A stretch of 64,000 nucleotides of DNA, taken from the NCBI RefSeq assembly GCF_001428105.1, contig NZ_LMSJ01000023.1:2147-66146 (forward strand). The letters run 5' to 3'. This DNA comes from Paenibacillus sp. Soil766 (GTDB lineage: Bacteria > Bacillota > Bacilli > Paenibacillales > NBRC-103111). A program made the translations under genes and the position numbers. The notes beneath the pieces are model-generated. The model was given only the letters and a program-made list of their open reading frames with translations, ran no database searches and was not told the DNA's origin. Below are positions 44,012 through 52,846 of this stretch, one piece after another (the stretch's first letter is position 1; every line of letters begins with the position of its first letter).

Positions 44012-44883
44012 GAATGTTTACTCACAATGACATCCAGTAATGTGAAGGTGAACATAACTAAACTCAATACCCCATTCATCGTGAAGAATGCCGTATTTAA
44101 TTTGGACAAATCCTGCGGTGTAACGAGCCTATGTTCTTTAAACAGTAATATATAAGCAATAACTAGCCCCACCAAATACAACCAACTCAGATGCGTGATG
44201 AAAAATAAGGAGACTAAACCGATGGCAGTTAAGACATGCAGAACTCGTGCTGTTTGTAATGCTGTTTTAATACCGAATCGACTTGGCAATGAGTGCAAAC
44301 CTTCTTCACGATCAAACTCGGCATCCTGGCAAGCATAAATCAGATCGAAACCAGCACTCCAACATGCAACCGTAAGGAAAAAGATGATTGACGACCATGT
44401 AAATTGACCTGTAACCGCAATCCAACCACCCAACGGTGCAAGCCCCAACGTCAAGCCAAGTACAAAATGGCATGTCCAGGTAAATCTTTTGGTATAGGAA
44501 TAAATCACAAGAAAGAACACCGCAATAGGTAAAAGCTTCATGGACAATGCACTTAGATGATAGGTTGCCCAGAAAAGAACAGCAAACGAGATGATGATAT
44601 AAAGAATAACTTGAGGTATTGAAATTAGCCCTGCTGGAATGGCTCGATTCTCTGTTCTTGGATTACGCTTGTCAATGGCTTGATCAATTACACGATTTAA
44701 TGCCATCGCGGCAGTTCGTGCCCCCACCATAGCTAATGTGATCCAACCGATCTGTGCCCAGCTAGGTAAATGTCCCTGCCATACAACGGAACCAAGAATA
44801 GCCCCCATGAAAGCAAAAGGTAAAGCAAACACACTGTGTTCGAATTTAATCATTTCAAGAAAAATCTTCAATTTAGTAAACAT
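44008..44883 (-). CDS. mqnP: UbiA-type prenyltransferase, probable MqnP
   Basis: This 291-residue polytopic protein attaches the polyprenyl chain to an aromatic ring. The two aspartate motifs are ALNRVIDQAIDKRNPRT (NxxxDxxxD) and DLIYACQDAEFDREEG. It differs from MenA by its UbiA-like motif spacing, which together with mqnA and ubiX favours the MqnP role (6-amino-6-deoxyfutalosine-derived naphthoate). It lies 7 nt after menG. Confidence 0.85.
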   Translation of the reverse strand: MFTKLKIFLEMIKFEHSVFALPFAFMGAILGSVVWQGHLPSWAQIGWITLAMVGARTAAMALNRVIDQAIDKRNPRTENRAIPAGLISIPQVILYIIISFAVLFWATYHLSALSMKLLPIAVFFLVIYSYTKRFTWTCHFVLGLTLGLAPLGGWIAVTGQFTWSSIIFFLTVACWSAGFDLIYACQDAEFDREEGLHSLPSRFGIKTALQTARVLHVLTAIGLVSLFFITHLSWLYLVGLVIAYILLFKEHRLVTPQDLSKLNTAFFTMNGVLSLVMFTFTLLDVIVSKHS

Positions 44884-44890
44884 ATGCGAA

Positions 44891-45646
44891 TTACACTCCT
44901 GATTTCGTATTACCTTTAGTTCCTACATGTAGAGCCGCTACACCCCCAAAGAGAGGATGCGCTTGTACGTGATCTAAACCATTCTTCGAGAAGATGGCCG
45001 CGAGTTGCTTATGATCTGGAAATGAAATTAAAGATTCCGGTAACCACTTATATTGCTCATATTTCTTGACAATCAATTTACCGAGGAATGGCATGATATG
45101 TCGGAAATAAACATAGTATATGGACTTAAATGGCTGCCATGTTGGTTTGGATAGCTCTAAAGACACAACTAGCCCTCCGGGCTTAACGACACGTTGCATT
45201 TCTCGAATGACCTGTTCAAGATCGGGAACATTACGCAAGGCAAACCCGATTGTAGCATAGTCAAACGTATTGTCGTCAAACGGAAGACTCATCGCATTTC
45301 CTTGTATAAGCTCGACCTGCTGTTCTAAGTGCAGTTGTTTTATTTTCTCTGCACCAATATCCAGCATATTTTGGCTGAAATCCAATCCAACCATTTTCCC
45401 TGTTCTACTCGCTTGAGCAAGACTAATGGTCCAATCACACGTTCCACAACATAAATCTATTGCCGTAGCCCCAGGTTGTACATTCATCTTCTTCATTGCA
45501 AATTTACGCCATGCTTTATGACGATTAAAACTAATGATATTATTCATCAAATCATATTTAGGTGCAATGCTTTCAAAAACACCATGTACAAATTCTTCTT
45601 TACTTTTCGCTTTTTTATTTTCACTTTTCGTATTGCTTACACTCAT
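44891..45646 (-). CDS. menG: Demethylmenaquinone methyltransferase
   Basis: This 251-residue class I methyltransferase adds the last methyl group of menaquinone. VHGVFESIAPKYDLMNNIISF, ATAIDLCCGTCDWTI (SAM binding) and GFALRNVPDLEQVIREM are UbiE/MenG signatures. AAGGGGA precedes the ATG. It sits between hepS and the prenyltransferase gene; hepS-menG-hepT order is also seen in B. subtilis but without the inserted genes. Confidence 0.95.
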   Translation of the reverse strand: MSVSNTKSENKKAKSKEEFVHGVFESIAPKYDLMNNIISFNRHKAWRKFAMKKMNVQPGATAIDLCCGTCDWTISLAQASRTGKMVGLDFSQNMLDIGAEKIKQLHLEQQVELIQGNAMSLPFDDNTFDYATIGFALRNVPDLEQVIREMQRVVKPGGLVVSLELSKPTWQPFKSIYYVYFRHIMPFLGKLIVKKYEQYKWLPESLISFPDHKQLAAIFSKNGLDHVQAHPLFGGVAALHVGTKGNTKSGV

Positions 45647-45659
45647 TCCCCAGGTCCCC

Positions 45660-46526
45660 TTAAATTTCTTCTAACACTTTAGGATGCTCCCCAGCCCATC
45701 GTAGAAAGGGCTCTCCCATGTGAAAGAGTTCACTTTGTAGCACATCCGATTCAAGCTTCTTAACAAAGTCGTGCAATTGCTTCGTTTGAATGTTCAGCAA
45801 TTGATACAATTGTGAGGTTATATTGTATTTATGTTGAAGTGTACGAACCTTCGTCGTATCTACCTCTTCACCTTGTAATAGTTTACGCTCATCTCGTGTG
45901 CCTTTCTGGTTAATATGCCAATAACCCCAACTGCCCCTGAACTTAGAAATCGTTTCTATCCGGAAAATTTCTGTGAACAACAGTTCACATCTTACAAAGC
46001 CTCTAAGAATATCAGGCCAGGCTTGTTTGTTAGCCCCGAACATGACTTCTGAAAAAGACAAAAAAAGCTGAGATTTAATTTCCACCGTAAGGTGAATGTA
46101 ATCTTCTGCCGACAGTTTCAGCTGTTTCATTTTCGTATAGCTGCTCATCTTTAGCCGATTGACTTCACATATCGCATTTGAAAGCTGCTTAATCATATCG
46201 ATCTGCCCCGTTTTAGCTAGGAGATGATAAAATCTGGCACTGAAGTAGTCTCCCGCAAGCACTTGTAGCTGTCTGGACCTTGATGCCTTCTTCTCCTTAA
46301 CTTCATTGGACGCATTCACAAGATCATGAGTATCGAGTCCTAGCTGTACAAGTGCTGTTGCTAAAGTAAATAATTCACTTAATGAGCTTAGTTTGTTATT
46401 TTCATTCAAGAATGCAAACAACAGACGTGTGCGCAACTCAGGAAAATCGGGCAAGTCTGTGTGAATTTGGATCATATCATACTCCGTGTACTGCTTAGCG
46501 ATCTCAGGGATCCGATAAGAATTCAT
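45660..46526 (-). CDS. hepS: Heptaprenyl diphosphate synthase component I
   Basis: This helical protein of about 288 residues is the small, non-catalytic subunit of heptaprenyl diphosphate synthase. LLFAFLNENNKLSSLSELFTLATALVQLGLDTHDLV and QLQVLAGDYFSARFYHLLA resemble HepS and, distantly, a polyprenyl synthase without aspartate-rich motifs. GGAGG 7 nt before the ATG fixes the start at MNSYRIP. It begins the menaquinone block. Confidence 0.88.
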   Translation of the reverse strand: MNSYRIPEIAKQYTEYDMIQIHTDLPDFPELRTRLLFAFLNENNKLSSLSELFTLATALVQLGLDTHDLVNASNEVKEKKASRSRQLQVLAGDYFSARFYHLLAKTGQIDMIKQLSNAICEVNRLKMSSYTKMKQLKLSAEDYIHLTVEIKSQLFLSFSEVMFGANKQAWPDILRGFVRCELLFTEIFRIETISKFRGSWGYWHINQKGTRDERKLLQGEEVDTTKVRTLQHKYNITSQLYQLLNIQTKQLHDFVKKLESDVLQSELFHMGEPFLRWAGEHPKVLEEI

Positions 46527-46625
46527 GCAAAAGCCTCCGTAACCGTATGCCAAATATCATTTTATGAAACTCGATGTCTTAATCCAAATTATTATAGCAT
46601 AACACGTTAATAGAAGCACAATAAA

Positions 46626-47159
46626 TTATAGGGGATACTTTTGTTGCCATTTGGATGTATAGGTGATGCGAAATCGATTCTGAAGCTCTTGCTCCAATTG
46701 AATTAAACTAAGCTCTGAAGGCTTCTTCTCCATATCCTTGCCAAATTCACGTTGTGCAACCATCGCCAAGACAAGCTGAGTTGAGGTTGTATCGGTCACG
46801 CCGGAGTAGTCAATAATGCGTACCCACACCTGATCGACATTTTTGGTTTTCACCAGCATCGTCTGTGCAATTGTATACAGATCACGATATACCGCAATCG
46901 TCTCCGCATTTTTGGGTAAACTTAAATCAAGTGACAATCGCGACGTACTCAGTTCCACTTTGCGTATTCGCAACTGCAGTGGAATCTGAACTAATAGATC
47001 GGCTAAATTATTTTCGGTAAGCTGTCCCCCCCGATTATTGGACCATGTGTAGTCAGATCCTAAGCCTGATGACAGATCCATCTTTGGTAACATGGATAAG
47101 CTAATCGCAACAACAACCGAAATTCCTAGTGTGATCACAATACGCATTGACCATTTCAC
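46626..47159 (-). CDS. Unrecognised membrane-anchored protein of about 177 residues
   Basis: I do not recognise this gene. One membrane helix near the N-terminus (IVITLGISVVVAISLSML) is followed by an extracytoplasmic domain of mixed sheet and helix with a serine-rich segment and ISYSG-like DYSGVTD. The start at GTG (AGGGGGTG 6 nt before) is preferred over an ATG four codons later. It lies between mtrB and hepS, separated from mtrB by a terminator. B. subtilis has no gene at this place. Confidence 0.6.
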   Translation of the reverse strand: MKWSMRIVITLGISVVVAISLSMLPKMDLSSGLGSDYTWSNNRGGQLTENNLADLLVQIPLQLRIRKVELSTSRLSLDLSLPKNAETIAVYRDLYTIAQTMLVKTKNVDQVWVRIIDYSGVTDTTSTQLVLAMVAQREFGKDMEKKPSELSLIQLEQELQNRFRITYTSKWQQKYPL

Positions 47160-47243
47160 AATCAACACCCCCTATGCATATGCAGGAGCCAAATAACCGA
47201 CAGGTTATCCAAATAAACAAGTCCTATACACCATTGTACATAG

Positions 47244-47270
47244 AAAAAAAGCAGGCTATGCCTGCTTTTC
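47244..47270 (-). terminator. Terminator after mtrB
   Basis: AAAGCAGGC-ATA-GCCTGC followed by TTTTTTT on the minus strand. Confidence 0.88.
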
Positions 47271-47281
47271 TCAATAATATC

Positions 47282-47530
47282 TTATTCTTCTGTATCGATC
47301 GTGCCAAACTTGGTCATTATCAAAGCCTTACCTCTTACTTTAACCGCGGATGTATGCTCAGTGAACTGAGCAATCATAACTTCGCCTTTATCTAGCTTCT
47401 CTGTATGATGAAAACGTGTGTCTTGTCCACGTGTTAATCCAATCACATGAACACCATTATCTTTCGCTTTAATTACGAAATACTCATTACCGTTCGAGTT
47501 TGACTGATTTAATTTATTCGATTGTTCCAT
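47282..47530 (-). CDS. mtrB: Tryptophan RNA-binding attenuation protein (TRAP)
   Basis: This 82-residue protein forms an 11-mer ring that binds tryptophan and then GAG/UAG-repeat [20 protein letters not shown] and [20 protein letters not shown], followed by KVRGKALI, are nearly those of B. subtilis TRAP; tryptophan-pocket Thr and His residues and the RNA-contacting Lys-Val-Arg are present. The N-terminal asparagine/serine-rich tail is about seven residues longer. GGGG lies 6-7 nt before the chosen ATG. The usual neighbour mtrA (folE) is missing. Its target, the trp leader, is about 10 kb away. Confidence 0.97.
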   Translation of the reverse strand: MEQSNKLNQSNSNGNEYFVIKAKDNGVHVIGLTRGQDTRFHHTEKLDKGEVMIAQFTEHTSAVKVRGKALIMTKFGTIDTEE

Positions 47531-47604
47531 ATCCATCCCCCGTCCTTCCCTAACCTTCATCTTATCTAATGATGCCAAAAAATGCGACTGAAAGTCAACA
47601 TGTC

Positions 47605-48525
47605 CTACATAGTTAATTCCGTAGACGCTGCTGTTGCGCGTTTCCGATAAAATTGCTTGAACTTCGCCGGCAAAGCATGAGTTGATCCTAAGCGAATAAG
47701 GAGATCCGTCAATTTAACGGTTCCATAGGCGAACAACATGCCTGCGATTACATCGATCACCCAATGAATCTGCAAATACATGGTCGAAAAAATAATCGCC
47801 GAGCAATACATGACCATCATGTATTTAAAAATTCGATCCTTCTCCCTTAGTGCAAGTAACAGCATTGCAAACGAAATGGACGTATGCATACTAGGAAAAC
47901 AATTCATCACCGCTACTAATAAGGAGTTTTCATCCGCAAACACACGATGTAGTAAATCAGGCTGTTTATTTACATACCATACTTCGTGAAGCAGAATCAA
48001 ATTATAAAAAGGTAAGATAAGTGGAAATTGCAGCATATGCCCAGAAAGCGCGTAAGACAACATTTTTTGGATACTACGTGTCCAGAAGCTGCGGACTATA
48101 CAAATCCAAAGCGAAAGCACAAAGCCATAGTTGTAAACCCACACCATTGCTCTATCCAAAAAAGGTGTTGAAATCCATCTTGCCCATCCCCCTGAATTCA
48201 ACGGGATCGCGTTCATATAACTATCCCAGCGCCAGGGATGACGATTATTTTCAAACATCAGGTTCGCAATTTTCCACCAAAATCCATTGCCTGTCCCATA
48301 AAAAAAATAAAAAATACCTAATAGTGGAATGCCTATCAGAAAAAAGCGTTTCCAATCTACATCAATCTGATCCTTCCGTACCCCTAATAAACAGAAACAC
48401 AATAATATCCAGCATTCTGTGCTCCAGTTACCAACCGTACCAATCTGCCAAATCAAGAAAACAGAAGCAATCATCCCGAACATTGTCCAATCCAGTGACT
48501 TTATGAGCCCGTTCAACTTACTCAA
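47605..48525 (-). CDS. PAP2 superfamily membrane phosphatase
   Basis: This integral membrane protein of about 306 residues has six or more helices and the C-terminal phosphatase motifs [11 protein letters not shown] and [10 protein letters not shown], the PAP2/AUR1-like catalytic histidines. It probably acts on a lipid phosphate or polyprenyl pyrophosphate at the outer face. AGGGGGT sits 6 nt before a TTG at 48525, which I prefer to an upstream ATG without a site. It lies between the tRNA gene and mtrB. Confidence 0.8.
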   Translation of the reverse strand: MSKLNGLIKSLDWTMFGMIASVFLIWQIGTVGNWSTECWILLCFCLLGVRKDQIDVDWKRFFLIGIPLLGIFYFFYGTGNGFWWKIANLMFENNRHPWRWDSYMNAIPLNSGGWARWISTPFLDRAMVWVYNYGFVLSLWICIVRSFWTRSIQKMLSYALSGHMLQFPLILPFYNLILLHEVWYVNKQPDLLHRVFADENSLLVAVMNCFPSMHTSISFAMLLLALREKDRIFKYMMVMYCSAIIFSTMYLQIHWVIDVIAGMLFAYGTVKLTDLLIRLGSTHALPAKFKQFYRKRATAASTELTM

Positions 48526-48596
48526 CCCTGTACCCCCTATGTAATCCAAGAGATTCAAACACATGAACCTGAACTCGCCTTCGTTTCATGGGAATA

Positions 48597-48622
48597 GAAA
48601 AAGACATCGAACACCGATGTCT
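48597..48622 (-). terminator. Terminator of the tRNA-Pro gene
   Basis: AGACATCG and CGATGTCT pair around GTGTT, followed by TTTTTC on the minus strand, 10 nt after the tRNA 3' end. Confidence 0.85.
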
Positions 48623-48631
48623 CTGTCATAA

Positions 48632-48705
48632 TCGGAGTAACACGATTCGAACGTGCGACCTCACCCACCCCAAGGGTGCGCGCTACCAGGCTGCGCCATA
48701 CCCCG
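48632..48705 (-). tRNA. tRNA-Pro(GGG)
   Basis: The 74-nt minus-strand sequence folds into a complete cloverleaf: acceptor CGGGGTA/TACTCCG, D stem GCGC/GCGC, anticodon stem CACCC/GGGTG with loop TTGGGGT (anticodon GGG), variable AGGTC, T stem GCACG/CGTGT with loop TTCGAAT. C1-G72 and A73 are proline identity elements. The genomic sequence continues TTATG, so the CCA end is not encoded and must be added by Cca. Promoter and terminator are its own. Confidence 0.96.
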
Positions 48706-48743
48706 TTACGTTTACAGCCAATAATAACGCATTCACTTTTGTT

Positions 48744-48772
48744 AGTATAGTAGGAGAATTTCAAATTGTAAA
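48744..48772 (-). promoter_or_regulatory. Promoter of tRNA-Pro
   Basis: TTTACA, 17 bases, TATACT on the minus strand, about 40 nt upstream of the mature tRNA. Confidence 0.7.
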
Positions 48773-48785
48773 GCCATTTTCAGGC

Positions 48786-48840
48786 AAAACAAATAAAGCC
48801 GTTACCCGCTAATAGCGGCCACGGCTTTATCATTATGTAA
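48786..48840 (-). terminator. Terminator of hup
   Basis: ATAAAGCCGT and ACGGCTTTAT pair around an inner GCCGC/GCGG stem, followed by TTTGTTTT on the minus strand. Confidence 0.8.
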
Positions 48841-48866
48841 CGTTCAATCCTATGTATAAATACAAA

Positions 48867-49139
48867 TTATTGAATGCCATCTTTAAGTGCTTTACCAGGT
48901 TTGAAAGCTGGGATTTTGCTAGCTGGGATATCAATTTCTCCACCAGTCTGTGGATTGCGTCCTTTACGAGCAGAACGTTCACGAACTTCGAAGTTACCAA
49001 ATCCAACCAATTGCACTTTATCTCCACCTTGCAATGCTTCAGAAATTGCATCAAAAACAGCATCTACTGCTTTCGTTGCGTCTTTCTTGGAAAGCTCAGA
49101 TGTTTCCGCAACTTTGTTAATCAATTCAGATTTATTCAT
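48867..49139 (-). CDS. hup: HU-type DNA-binding protein
   Basis: This 90-residue nucleoid protein (Hbs in B. subtilis) bends DNA as a dimer. [20 protein letters not shown] at the N-terminus and [21 protein letters not shown] in the beta-arm are diagnostic. GGGGAGGTGA lies 5 nt before the ATG, so the reading frame upstream is not coding. A TATAAT about 75 nt upstream may be its promoter. It lies next to spoIVA as in B. subtilis. Confidence 0.96.
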   Translation of the reverse strand: MNKSELINKVAETSELSKKDATKAVDAVFDAISEALQGGDKVQLVGFGNFEVRERSARKGRNPQTGGEIDIPASKIPAFKPGKALKDGIQ

Positions 49140-49346
49140 GCCATTCACCTCCCCCCAAAATTTCTCACTACCGTTACTTCCTGTTTTCACCGTTTTCCAA
49201 GAAATTATACATAAACTTCTGAAAAATCGTTGATTTTCTAAGCAAAATGAACTTTGAAAGCAGACGAATAAATTCATAGTAATACACTCAGGGTGCAATT
49301 TCAAGTATCTATTTCCAATTTATGTGGGTCTTTCCGCTAGAAAACG

Positions 49347-49376
49347 ACAAAAAACACTCTTTCGAGTGTTTTTTGT
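49347..49376. terminator. Terminator after spoIVA
   Basis: ACAAAAAACACTC pairs with GAGTGTTTTTTGT around TTTC. The symmetrical A/T tails would allow it to work from both sides. Confidence 0.88.
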
Positions 49377-49386
49377 CCACATTTAT

Positions 49387-50865
49387 CTACAAAATAATAG
49401 CAATCAAGCCACCAGAGCCTTCGTTGATAATACGTCCAAGTGTTTCTTGTAGTTTGTATCTCGCATTGTCAGGCATTTGGGCAAGCTTGCCTTGTATGCC
49501 TTCTCGAACAATCGAATGCAATGATCTTCCGAAGATATCAGACTCCCAAATCTTGAGCGGATTATCCTCAAAATCCTGCATCAGATAGCGTACAAGCTCT
49601 TCACTTTGCTTCTCCGTACCGATGATCGGTGAGAATTCGGATTCTACATCTACTCGAATCATATGAATTGAAGGCGCAGTAGCTCGTAGGCGTACGCCGA
49701 ACCTGGAACCTTGGCGGATTAATTCTGGCTCATCTAATGCCATTTCAGCGAGTGTAGGTGGTGCAATCCCATACCCGGTTGTTTTGACCATTTCAAGAGC
49801 CTCAGCGAATTGATCATATTCCCTCTTCGCATGTGTGAAATCTTGCATAAGCTGGAGAAGATGATCCTTACCGCGAATTTCAACACCAACAACCTCGACG
49901 AGAATGCGATCATAAAGTTCATCTGGTGCAAAGAGGTCAATTTCCGCTACACCTTGCCCCATATTCAGCCCTGCTAGAGCAGCTTTGTCGATAAACTCAT
50001 ATTCAGCAAATTGACTGACCACTCGATCAACATCACGTAAGCGTCTGATATCCTGTACAGTATCGCGTACCGATGCTTCGAACTGTGTCCGCAGCCAATG
50101 ATTCTCATCTAGAACCATAACCCAGCTAGGTAAGTTCACATTCACTTCATGAACTGGGAACTCATACAGGACTTCACGAAGCACGGAGACCATTTCTTCT
50201 TCTCCAGCGCTAGCAACGCTCATTGTTACAACTGGAACGTCGTAGCGGCTTTGCAGCTCGCTGCGCAGCTCAAGTGCAGGCTCACTGTTTGGCTTCTGGG
50301 AGTTAATGATCACAATGAACGGCTTCCCGACCTCTTTGAGTTCATTAATAACTCTTTCCTCTGCCAATACATAGGAAGACCGCGGTATATCCGAAATCGT
50401 GCCATCTGTCGTAACCACAACACCCAGTGTAGAGTGCTCTTGTATGACTTTGCGTGTTCCAATCTCCGCCGCTTCTTGGAAAGGAATCGGCTCATCGAAC
50501 CATGGTGTATTAATCATCCGAGGTCCGTTCTCGTCTTCATAGCCTTTGGCGCCATCGACTGCATATCCAACACAATCAACTAGGCGAACGTTTACGTTCA
50601 ACCCTTCGGCCACAGAAATTTGAACCGCCGTATTCGGTACGAATTTCGGCTCCGTTGTCATAATCGTGCGGCCAGCAGCGCTCTGCGGGAGTTCATCGGT
50701 AGCCCGGATCCTATCCGCTTCGCTTTGAATGTTCGGCAGCACTACAGATTCCACAAAACGTTTGATAAAGGTTGATTTCCCTGTCCGGACTGCTCCGACA
50801 ACCCCCAGGTAAATGTCCCCTCCCGTTCGTTCTGCAATGTCCTTAAAGATATCCACTTTCTCCAA
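49387..50865 (-). CDS. spoIVA: Stage IV sporulation protein A, spore coat ATPase
   Basis: This 492-residue protein, the exact B. subtilis length, polymerises on the forespore with ATP hydrolysis to form the base of the coat. The Walker A GAVRTGKST has its Lys at residue 30; TTDGTISDIPRS and KPFIVIINSQKP follow, and the C-terminus GSGGLIAIIL inserts toward SpoVM. It starts with TTG behind AGGAGGG; the frame continues 52 codons upstream without a good site. A SigE-like promoter lies about 85 nt upstream. Confidence 0.97.
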   Translation of the reverse strand: MEKVDIFKDIAERTGGDIYLGVVGAVRTGKSTFIKRFVESVVLPNIQSEADRIRATDELPQSAAGRTIMTTEPKFVPNTAVQISVAEGLNVNVRLVDCVGYAVDGAKGYEDENGPRMINTPWFDEPIPFQEAAEIGTRKVIQEHSTLGVVVTTDGTISDIPRSSYVLAEERVINELKEVGKPFIVIINSQKPNSEPALELRSELQSRYDVPVVTMSVASAGEEEMVSVLREVLYEFPVHEVNVNLPSWVMVLDENHWLRTQFEASVRDTVQDIRRLRDVDRVVSQFAEYEFIDKAALAGLNMGQGVAEIDLFAPDELYDRILVEVVGVEIRGKDHLLQLMQDFTHAKREYDQFAEALEMVKTTGYGIAPPTLAEMALDEPELIRQGSRFGVRLRATAPSIHMIRVDVESEFSPIIGTEKQSEELVRYLMQDFEDNPLKIWESDIFGRSLHSIVREGIQGKLAQMPDNARYKLQETLGRIINEGSGGLIAIIL

Positions 50866-50949
50866 GAGAATCCCTCCTACAGTTTGGTCGTCAACTGACG
50901 CTAATGACGGTAACAATTGACTACTCGTACATTCATTTGGACTAGTAAA

Positions 50950-50977
50950 TATATATGTACTTTCGATAGAAATATGA
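50950..50977 (-). promoter_or_regulatory. SigE-like promoter of spoIVA
   Basis: TCATATT, about 13 bases, CATATATA on the minus strand resembles the mother-cell SigE consensus (ATATT and CATAcAnT). spoIVA is a known SigE target in B. subtilis. The match is moderate. Confidence 0.5.
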
Positions 50978-51072
50978 TAGATGCGTTTCAACTTTTTTCG
51001 CTCATATTTTATGAAGCACATACGGCTTTCGAAAGAATATATGATCAGTCGGTTGCGCTTATTCTATAAAGA

Positions 51073-51103
51073 CAAAAAAACCTCTTACACATGGTAAGAG
51101 GTT
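51073..51103 (-). terminator. Terminator after yphF
   Basis: AACCTCTTACC-ATGT-GTAAGAGGTT followed by TTTTTTG on the minus strand. Confidence 0.88.
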
Positions 51104-51112
51104 CGTTCAAAT

Positions 51113-51856
51113 TTAATTATGTGGCATAGGTTGATTATCTTTCCAAGCATAAGGAACGCTCCGAATCGGTACGAAGTAAGATTTATCTACGAGAATCTGT
51201 CTCAAATCTTGATCAGGCTTAATGGAACCACTTAACGCATTATTCTGAATGAACGTGTTGATATCCATCGCATAATCAATGGCTACTTCTCCCGTTTGCT
51301 TGTTTAGAATGTAAGTAATGCCATTTTTTCGATTATAAACAGATTTGATTTCAGGTTCTTTCATCCCTATCAACTTGAAATCAACGTAAGCAAATGCATC
51401 ATTCAACGAAATACTCTGTGGCATGTTGCCGCTGTGCTTCGCTATGTAATCATTCACTTTCTTCTGAACATCTTCCACACTTTGATAGGCGGATAGGTCC
51501 ATTAACTTCACCACAGGTTTCGTTTCGGCATCTACGAGTACATAGATGAACACCCCGCCGCTTTCAAATGCATTCGCAGGCACCGCACTCAGCAGATTCG
51601 TTTTTTTCAATTTCGGAAAATCGATCACATACTTCTCATAGAGTGGTGTCGACATCTCACTATTTTTAATTGGAAGTACACCTGTTTTCTCATGATAAGT
51701 ATCTATAGCCTGTTGAACAACGGTAATAAACTCAGCAGGATTAATTAAATTCTCTTTCCGTAACTCTTGTGGATATGCACAGCCTGTAAGCAAAATAACC
51801 AAGATAAGTGCCAGAAGCAAGCTTCTACCTTGGGTTCGTTTTCGTTGTACTTTCAC
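51113..51856 (-). CDS. yphF: Lipoprotein YphF
   Basis: This 247-residue protein has a lipoprotein signal with lipobox LLTGC at about residues 22-26, so the mature protein is anchored outside the membrane. The rest is soluble and carries FPKLKKTNLLSAVPANAFESGGVFIYVLVD in the middle. Position next to spoIVA matches B. subtilis yphF, a lipoprotein of unknown function. It is separated from yphE here by three extra genes. Confidence 0.7.
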   Translation of the reverse strand: MKVQRKRTQGRSLLLALILVILLTGCAYPQELRKENLINPAEFITVVQQAIDTYHEKTGVLPIKNSEMSTPLYEKYVIDFPKLKKTNLLSAVPANAFESGGVFIYVLVDAETKPVVKLMDLSAYQSVEDVQKKVNDYIAKHSGNMPQSISLNDAFAYVDFKLIGMKEPEIKSVYNRKNGITYILNKQTGEVAIDYAMDINTFIQNNALSGSIKPDQDLRQILVDKSYFVPIRSVPYAWKDNQPMPHN

Positions 51857-51877
51857 AATTCAACCATCCTATCTTGA

Positions 51878-52225
51878 CTAAATGAAGTCGTCATCTTCCG
51901 CTTGTCTAGCGAGCTGGGCTCGAATTGCAGCTTTTAAGGGATCCTCTGGAATGTTTACTTCCACATCACCTGTTACTCTCGCTTGGCATGCAAGACGAAC
52001 TCCCTCATCTACCAGGGAGCCAAGCTTCAATCGTTCATTCGTATTTAGAGGTGCTAAACCGCTTTGGTCATTGACCTTTACTTTACACATTAAACAAGCA
52101 GCCTTTGCTCCGCAACGTGTTCGTATATGAACTTTGGCTTTATTACCAGCATCCAACAAGGTTGTGCCTGCTCTTACTTTAATTTTTTTATTATCTGGCC
52201 AAAAATGAACATCAAACACACTCAT
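51878..52225 (-). CDS. 2Fe-2S ferredoxin
   Basis: This plant-type ferredoxin of about 115 residues has ligands in RTRCGAKAACLMC (Cx5CxxC spacing) and CQA further on. An N-terminal VFDVHFWPDNKKI strand and a C-terminal basic-acidic tail (ARQAEDDDFI) complete it. The start at the ATG before SVFDVHF is chosen; it lies 6 nt after the nucleotidyltransferase stop. It is one of two ferredoxins flanking that gene. Its redox partner is unknown. Confidence 0.85.
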   Translation of the reverse strand: MSVFDVHFWPDNKKIKVRAGTTLLDAGNKAKVHIRTRCGAKAACLMCKVKVNDQSGLAPLNTNERLKLGSLVDEGVRLACQARVTGDVEVNIPEDPLKAAIRAQLARQAEDDDFI

Positions 52226-52230
52226 CATCG

Positions 52231-52821
52231 TCACCGTTTCCAATCTAGCAATTCGTTCAACATGACATGAAATTCATGCCCCCACTGATTGCGGTTCATC
52301 AAATCATTCAAAGCCTGCATATGTTTGTCTGGATGTTCTTGCATCGTTCTGAGAATCGGTACATAGCGATCAGGCCGATTCCTGAGCATATTAAAGAGAA
52401 ACTCATGCGCTAACGGCATTACCGGAACGTCCCACGCTGCATTAGAGGCAGGGTAATAATAGTTCTCAAACAAGTAATTAACTTCAACTTGATACAAGGA
52501 TCCCAGTGCCTTTACTTTAAAATCACCAACCACCTCAACAACATGTCCATCAATGTGATAGTGACTAAGCATCGAAGCATAGATAGGTGTTTCACTATAT
52601 TCTGGTTTATCAATCGCGTAAGGCTGTAGCAACTTATGTACTGTGTGAACATCCTTCAGATCTATGTAAATATCCAAATCTCTGGGAGTCCTTCCTATAT
52701 CGACGTTATGCATAAGTAAGCCACAGCTTCCGCCAATCAGCCATTGTACACTATGGGCTTGCTGTAACCGAGTATGAATAGTCGAAATCGACGGGAGTAA
52801 TGGCTCCAGCAGTCTCATCAT
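52231..52821 (-). CDS. Nucleotidyltransferase-fold protein
   Basis: This protein of about 196 residues has LIGGSCGLLMH followed by RTPRDLDIYID, the GGS...DxD pattern of the polymerase-beta nucleotidyltransferase fold, and a third acidic strand (VVEVVGDFKV). It resembles the small NTase proteins of the MNT/AbiEii-like or aminoglycoside-type group, not the CCA enzyme. AAAGGTG precedes the ATG at 52821. It is encoded between two ferredoxin genes, with the first only 25 nt upstream and the second 5 nt downstream. Substrate unknown. Confidence 0.7.
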   Translation of the reverse strand: MMRLLEPLLPSISTIHTRLQQAHSVQWLIGGSCGLLMHNVDIGRTPRDLDIYIDLKDVHTVHKLLQPYAIDKPEYSETPIYASMLSHYHIDGHVVEVVGDFKVKALGSLYQVEVNYLFENYYYPASNAAWDVPVMPLAHEFLFNMLRNRPDRYVPILRTMQEHPDKHMQALNDLMNRNQWGHEFHVMLNELLDWKR

Positions 52822-52846
52822 GCCCACACCTTTCAGGCAGTAATTT

